From the NCBI GenBank assembly GCA_037501455.1, contig CM074864.1:29444001-29508000 (forward strand): 64,000 nucleotides of DNA, written 5' to 3'. This DNA comes from Lantana camara (Eukaryota; Streptophyta; Magnoliopsida; Lamiales; Verbenaceae). Of this stretch, positions 58,269 to 64,000 are shown one piece after another. The notes beneath the pieces are model-generated. The model searched no databases, had not been told where the DNA came from, and saw nothing but the letters and a program-made list of their open reading frames with translations. The position numbers and the translations under genes were made by a program. Numbering within the stretch: position 1 is the stretch's first letter; the number at the start of each line of letters is the position of its first letter.

Positions 58269-60642
58269 GCCTGGTTCGAAAGCTGGAGCAGAGAAATTTT
58301 TACAGAAACAGGGGAACTCGTTTTGGTGCCAAAAATGGCCAAAAACCAACCCTATAAATTGCCACAACTTCTCAAAATGCACACACAATACATATAAATC
58401 ATGCTTGACATATAAACACTCAAATAACTCAAGAAAACGGGATTAAAATGCATGATCAAAGGATTGCAACTTTCAAGCTAAAATCATGATCATTCATAAA
58501 TACTCAACCAACCAAAGATTAAATGCATTAAAGACAACACATACAACCTATATAACTCATATTAAGCTAGGAATCAAACACATCAAGCAAAGAGCAAGTA
58601 TCCAAGTTTTTCATGAAACCCTTACTATTCATGTAGGGAAGCAAAGACATGCAAAACTCACTCCAAACTCAGAAATTAAACCATAGAAACGACAAGCATG
58701 ACGAGGGGATTCCGAAACCTACCTAAGTTCGAGAAAAGACGAAGAAACGAGAGAGATATTGGCTTGGAAAGTTGGATGATCAACTTGAGGGTTTGGCTTC
58801 TAGCTTGGACAAGGGCTGCTGCTGTTTTCACGTAAGAAAGGAGAAAGGAGGAATGGTTCAGCCTTTAAGGGCTGGACCGGTTCGGTTCACGGGTTCGGTT
58901 CAAGGTTCCCGGTTCAAGTTGGTTCGGTTCAACAAATACAGGTTCAAATAAGGCCAACTCAAATTAAAACGAATAAATCACATGCAACATTCATTCGAAT
59001 AAATTCACATAAATTCATATAAGTTCAAATAATTCAAAATAGTCCTATACAAATAATCTAAAACGCAAATAATATTAAATCACATAATTTACCTGTACCG
59101 ACTGTGAGTCGGGGTGTTACATATTATGATCGTATGTACGGACATGTATAAGCATGAATTATTTGAATTATGTTATGGATTTCGGGATAAGCTTCTAGGG
59201 ATAGTTCGAACCCGTTTATATTTATGATTTATATTTTGATTTGATATTTGGGATTAGGGATCTATGCTAGTTGAACCCATCACCTTCTTATTTTGTTTTG
59301 AATTTTTGTATGACATGATCTACGCTACCGCATTTATGTTGGATGTTTTTATGAAATTCAGGGTCTACGTTCCGCCTAGCCGAGGTGTGTGTCTGTCGGT
59401 CTCCGTTTTCCAACTGTTTAGTTCATATACGGACTTCCATTGTGTATGTGGACTGAACCTTAGTGTAGGGGATGTGATGACCCACCGTGCGGGGTGCTAC
59501 AAAGATCGACTCACGCCGCCTAGCTCGAACTCCAAAGCAAACCTGTAAAGCTAAAACATGGGGAGGGGGAGAGTCAGTCTAAAGACTGAGTGAGGGGCTA
59601 CACACCCACACCTATGTATACATAAGAGCACAACAAGCTTAAAAATAGATGTTCGTTAATCTGGGATTAGTTTTTGCACACCAAAACATTGGCCCGTAAT
59701 AATATATATATAGGGTAACTTAACAAACAACACTAAATGGACTTTAAGTAACATGTATCATAGCGTCGGTTCAAAACACAGAAAACTTAGCAGATATATC
59801 AGTGCATGTTTTATTAGGTTAAAATATACCAAATTTTATCTTAATTTAAGAATCTACCCCCGTTTCACGAACTTATGACAAACAGTCAGAACGCTTGGCG
59901 GGCACGAGCTCAAATTCCAACCAACTCCTCAGTTCAAATTCATATTCAAATTCAAACAAAAACAAAGTCAGACATACCTACCTCTTCTCCGGTGATGGAA
60001 GTGTTGTACCTACCCTAACCATCTGTTCCAATATGTGTGGGTTGGGAGTTTCATGACACTCACACCCGAGGATTCCATCCCCCAACCAACCTCCTGGTGG
60101 GGTCCGGGTTGATCCTTTCAAATGGTGATCGTTCTCAGGAGTTAACCCCGACGGCACAACACTGCCCCAGGGATCCTTCACACAAATCTTCTGGGCCCAT
60201 CAAATTTAAATTCAAATTCAAAGTTCAAATCCCACTACAGACACACAAACAGATAGACATATCTTATACATAGCATACTTATCATATCATATATACATAC
60301 CACACACACTTACCTCAAACTCATATCAAAATCGAAACTAAGCATACATAGGCACATACATAGCCTTCATACTTTTAAACTTACAACAAAACCATCAAAA
60401 TACATATCTCACAAACATCTACATATACATAGAGGCTTATAAGTCACATACAATCGAAAACAGGCACATTTCACTAGGGTCTAACTACATCCTAACCTCA
60501 CCTTACACCGATGAAGCCGAAGACATGTGATCGATTCAACCTCAAATCAACTTGGCCAACAAAACACCAACCCGGGTGCACCTAAACAAACTTGAGACAA
60601 AATGCAAGACCTAGACTCAAAATGAACCATATAGGCACACAG

Positions 60643-61940
60643 TGTAACACCCCAAACGAAGGATGCCACATCCCCCGCACTAAGACCCAGACCTAGTCAC
60701 GAAATGGAAAGTCCATGCCTAAATCCGAATCAAAGCGAAAGGGAGAACAACTCACACACTAGGCTAGACGGATGTAACTCGACATACTCAGAGCGCGGAA
60801 GCAATTTAAACAATTATCATCAAATAGCGGAAGCAATTAAATCAACGTACAAAATAAGTGATGGGTTCAACTAGCATAGATACCTAGTCCCGATTATCAG
60901 CATACATAACAGGTGACGGGTTCAACTAGCATAGATACCTAGTCCCGAATCTCAAATCATCGCAACGTAATACACCAATATAAGTATCAGCAGAATAGCT
61001 AATTACATCCAAATGCTAGCATACTAACCCGATACGGGTTTAAGTCTAAGTAGAGCATAAAACATAATTTCCAAAAGCGAAATAAGAATACATAACGTAA
61101 ATAGAGTATGTGACAAATGCATCTTAACACCAACTAAACCGACAAGTGTGACTCAGAAGACTCACTTCCGCCTAGCTCAAGCCAAAAGAAAACCTACAAA
61201 CTAAAAGATAAAATGAGGGGGTCAGTTAACTGACTGAGTGAGGGGGCTAACGCGCACCCACTATATATATATAAAGCACAACACATATCAGAAGGGTGGA
61301 CTCATGAATCGGAGATAGGTGTTGCATACCGAAGATATTTCCAAAGTACCCCAAAATATAGATATGTAAGTTTTTAGAAAACATTCCAGAAACTCTATCT
61401 CGATTCATGATTCCCAGACAAAACAGATCACATGCTCGGCGAGTACTAGCTTCCAACCTTTACTCCTCAGAACATATCGAAACATAGAATACAAAATCAA
61501 ATCCAACCGTCACACCAATGATGGAGGAGATGTACCGTCCCCAAACCATCCAGAACAGACAAACCCTCAAGGGGTAGCGAACCCACAAGAGTACTCCCTG
61601 GTTGTACACCGAAGGTTCAAGATATCACGCCTCCCCTATCTCCCTGAGTCGCGCAATGATATCTCAAATGGAGACTATCCACAGGCCGAGTCCTGATGGC
61701 CCTATACCGTCCCAGGGATTCCTTACCCATAGCTCCTCGGATCCATAACAGAACAGAACAGATACTACCATATATCATGGCTAACTCGCTACAGAACAGA
61801 TCATAACATAACATAACTTTTCAAAACAGCTTACATATGCTTTCATATCTAATTTTCCAAAACAGAGTTGATTCACAAGGTCATGAACATATCATATCCA
61901 ACACATACGTATTTATAATAAGATATACTCGCATGCAAGG
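60643..61940 (-). mobile_element. LTR E (Ty3-type, reverse), visible part
   Basis: It starts TGTAACACCCC at 60643 after CACAG and is the same family as 42753-45333 (CACAACGG/AGGATGCCA start, TACCGTCCCCAAACCATCC, GGTTGTACACCGAAG). LTR F interrupts it at 61940/61941 after CAAGG, leaving the rest outside the window. It has a direct duplication of about 53 bp at 60857-60955 (GGGTTCAACTAGCATAGATA twice) and the stem-loop region at 61223-61236. No gene. Confidence 0.88.
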
Positions 61941-62671
61941 TGTAGCACCCCTTAACACGTGGAGGTACCACACCCCTGCACTATAGGTCAATCCACATAC
62001 AAAACGGCCAATCCGTACATGAACCAACCTATAGCGAACGGGTGATAATGCAATACACGACGAGCTAGGCGGGATTACTAACATACGCAACAAAACAAAG
62101 TGGAAGCATAATTAGTTCTGTCCAATATTTCCATTTACCCAATCATGACATTTCTCATTTACCAAATAAGATATATTATATTATTACATATCAATACATT
62201 ATCATCTTCAATTAAAACAATAACAATAACTACAATTTTATAATTAACACTAAGCAATTAAATACAGGAACCATGGTTGACTCGACTACATGAACTGGAC
62301 TCGACTCGACTCGACTCCCGCCTAGCGTGCACCTGCAATAACCTGAAAGGTGGAGGCGTCAGTCTGTGAAGACCGAGTGAGGGGTTTATATACATATTAG
62401 CGCAGATAACATGCAAGTCATATTCTCGGGTAAAGATTCATAAAAGATAAATATACAAGTTCAATAATAATATAGCTTCGCCCGAGAATACAACTATCAA
62501 TATTAAATACTTGTTCTTTCAGGCAATCGATAAACATGCTTGCTTGCTTGTTAATCATTAGGTGATCATGTAATTCAATTATCGTGCAATCGTGCTATAG
62601 TGTAATCAATTAGCATATTCATGGAATGGAAATCATGCAATCAATACATGGCTTGTTTGTAACACGATAAG

Positions 62672-62970
62672 GTTTGTTCCTCCTGTGGTTGGACGGACAA
62701 CCACCAGCTCTAAGACTAGCCCAACGCCCTCGCTAAGGAGAACCTGGCCAGGAGAACACAGGTACACGATAAGGCTTTGTTCTTCTTTTGGTTGGACGGA
62801 CAACCACCAGCCTGAAGACCAGCCCAGCGCCCTCACTAAGGAGGACCTGGCCAAGAGAACACACGTACACGATAGGGTATTGTTCTTCCTGTAGTTGGAC
62901 GGACAACCACCAACCCGAAGACCAGCCCAACGCCCTCACTAAGGAGAGCCTGGCCAGGAGAACACACATA
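62672..62970. repeat. Three tandem copies of a unit of about 104 bp in LTR F
   Basis: Each copy contains TTGGACGGACAACCACCA, AAGAC(T/C)AGCCCA, CGCCCTC(G/A)CTAAGGAG and CTGGCCA(G/A)GAGAACACA. Copies start near 62672, 62775 and 62878. Reading frames across them give repeated short ORFs on both strands, which are products of the repeat. The related LTR at 3987-8580 has a different sequence in this position. Confidence 0.92.
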
Positions 62971-63431
62971 CTTGCTTTCATGAACATGACATGCTTGATT
63001 CATGAACAATAACATACTTGAAATGATAAGTGATTTCATGAAATTATAACTATAAATACCTTTGGCCAAAAATCACGTAAAGGTTATACGGGTTCTATAT
63101 AATATAACTAGAAATTAAACCTCACCTGACAGGCGACACACGACTCGTTAATGCGTGAACGTGTTCATGCTTGATAATCTTCGCCCTGGAGAGTAACTGG
63201 ACAAGAAACGGGACAATGTACGTGCATGAGACCATAATTCAACACAATTACTTCATATAAGACGCACGGCGTGATCATACACGAGACATCGAGCAATACA
63301 CAATGTAGCATAATAACATCTTGTTTTGGCATGTAATCAATCATATAATAGCAATTTGGGGTCAAATAAACCATCGGATCGAGGGGCTAAAAATGTAATT
63401 TTATGCAGAATATTTCTGCACTTCCAGGAGC

Positions 63432-63640
63432 CTGGGAACGGCCGTTCCAGGTTTCAGTGTAAAATGGGAAGGGCCGTTCCCCAGTCCCGAAATGCTCCCC
63501 GAAGATGGGAACGGCCGTTCCCATCTGTGAGACAAAGTGGGAACGGTCGTTCCCCTCTTCGCCGCCTGTATGTTATTCAAATCAATGGGAACGGCCGTTC
63601 CCCAATTACAAAGGGAACGGGAAGGGTTGTTCCCGTTTTA
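63432..63640. repeat. GGGAACG-type palindrome array in LTR F
   Basis: About six units. The best is at 63503-63526: an 11-base arm AGATGGGAACG, centre GC, then the exact reverse complement. Others are at 63432-63450, about 63468-63482, 63539-63554, 63587-63602 and a degenerate one at about 63614-63634. Confidence 0.9.
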
Positions 63641-64000
63641 CAGAAGGTGCAAAAGTAGGGGAGAAGAACAGGGGAAGCATGAAACCACCTCCAATCCTCA
63701 ACAAACTCACATAATTCAATTCCAAACATAATAATTCACGAAAGGAAATATGTATACATGCTTAAAGTGCAATAAAACACAATACAAACACTTGTTTCAT
63801 TGTTGATCATCTCAAATCATCAATTTCAAGTTCATACATAAATTCATCATATATCATCAAATTCTCCAAGAATTCATGCATGATTCCCAAGCTATGATCA
63901 ATTATTCATACTCCTTTCAACAAATAATCCATTTACCTCAATAATTCTTAACCGTAGTTTCAAGAGATAAATTCCAAGAAATCATATAAATGATCATATA

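Larger units (their letters stand above)
56442..59121 (-). mobile_element. Solo LTR D (Ty3-type, reverse) in LTR B (TSD TATTA)
   Basis: TGTAGCACCCACACG at 56442, GGGGTGTTACA at 59121, flanked by TATTA at 56437-56441 and 59122-59126; 2680 bp. Landmarks: stem-loop CAGTC/GACTG at 56900-56913; two palindrome types at 58006-58125 and 58148-58268; donor-like TTAG|GTAGGT at 58721-58722. The ORF at 56915-57463 crosses conserved LTR blocks and is not a recognisable protein. No PBS or PPT, so solo. Confidence 0.93.
50599..59501 (+). mobile_element. Solo LTR B (Ty3-type, plus) in LTR A (TSD AAGAT), split by C and D
   Basis: TGTAACACCC at 50599, GGGGTGCTACA at 59501, flanked by AAGAT at 50594-50598 and 59502-59506. 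Removing C and D leaves about 3.1 kb. Landmarks: ACTCGAGAATTCAGATTC block (50827-50845), a 21-C run (51044-51064), a leader ending CCAAG|ATAAGC where the donor GT is lost (about 51145), palindromes 51413-51462, an octamer minisatellite 55627-55672, the stem-loop 56286-56299 and the LTR end module at 59370-59501. No PBS or PPT follows, so solo. No gene. Confidence 0.92.
50144..60642 (-). mobile_element. LTR A (Ty3-type, reverse) in two visible pieces, right end off window
   Basis: It starts TGTAGCACTCCG at 50144 after AAAAG (50139-50143). Visible pieces are 50144-50598 and 59507-60642, separated by solo LTR B; LTR E then interrupts at 60643. Piece two has CGCCTAGCTCG near 59517, the stem-loop CAGTC/GACTG at 59575-59588 and a CCTCTTCTCCGGTGATGG block at 59980. 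No gene, and its far end and TSD are outside the window. Confidence 0.82.
61941..64000 (-). mobile_element. LTR F (Ty3-type, reverse), truncated by the window edge
   Basis: It starts TGTAGCACCCC at 61941 after CAAGG (61936-61940) and matches LTR 3987-8580 over most of its visible length, including CACGTGGAGGT, CATGGTTGACTCGACTACAT and the palindrome array. It differs by a 3-copy tandem repeat at 62672-62970, absent from the other copy. The copia insertion seen in the other copy is absent here, which confirms that insertion's boundaries. No gene. Confidence 0.9.

Noticed and set aside
1..64000. tRNA or rRNA genes
   Set aside because: The only tRNA-related matches seen are the 12-bp primer-binding sites; no cloverleaf or rRNA sequence was recognised.

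Overview
This window is a dense nest of plant transposable elements and I see no intact host gene in it. The organism is a flowering plant, probably a eudicot with a sizeable genome. The evidence is AT-rich sequence, long LTRs with TG...CA ends and 5-bp target duplications, primer-binding sites complementary to plant initiator tRNA-Met, a CACTA (En/Spm) DNA transposon with Transpos_assoc, Transposase_21, DUF4218, DUF4216 and Transposase_24 domains, and a decayed Ty3 gag-pol with plant-type motifs.

Layout by nesting level. (1) The oldest layer I can see is a Ty3 retrotransposon: the 3' end of its 5' LTR (42079-42120 and 46850-47180), its PBS and its broken gag, protease, RT and RNase H regions (47396-50143). 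(2) A CACTA element on the minus strand ends at 42078 and runs left past 646. It carries a broken tnp2 gene (10585 down to 2266), a broken Transposase_24 gene (1905-910) and, near its terminus, what looks like a captured three-exon host-gene fragment (40128-40485). (3) Two insertions split the CACTA element. One is a solo Ty3-type LTR (3987-8580) inside tnp2, itself split by a copia-type solo LTR (5670-7609). The other is an outer LARD-type element (14178-40093, minus strand, TSD CTTAT). (4) The outer LARD is split by an inner, nearly pristine LARD (18747-30053, plus strand, TSD GTTTA) and by a solo LTR (33888-37926, TSD TTATT). (5) Right of the Ty3 pol, a reversed LTR (from 50144) is split by solo LTR B (50599-59501, itself holding C 52336-55416 and D 56442-59121) and by LTR E (from 60643), which is split by LTR F (from 61941). 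A second copia-type solo LTR (42121-46849) contains solo LTR 42753-45333.

Both LARDs have long LTRs (about 3.6 to 4.1 kb), a tRNA-Met PBS, a polypurine tract and an internal domain of about 3.2 kb without gag or pol, so they must use proteins made by another element. Nearly all the LTRs belong to one lineage. They share the terminal blocks and a 3'-terminal module with the decayed Ty3 element, which is therefore a relative of the likely helper.

The most interesting signals are small dyad-symmetric structures inside these noncoding elements, conserved as symmetry more than as sequence. They are: arrays of interrupted palindromes part-way through the LTR, with different arm sequences in different families; a row of six GAGAGA/TCTCTC hairpins plus one GAATCCG/CGGATTC hairpin just before the polypurine tract of both LARDs; and a short stem-loop near the LTR 3' end whose stem pairs change in a compensatory way between families. 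A splice-donor-like site recurs in most LTR families. All comparisons were made by eye from the sequence; no search or alignment was run.
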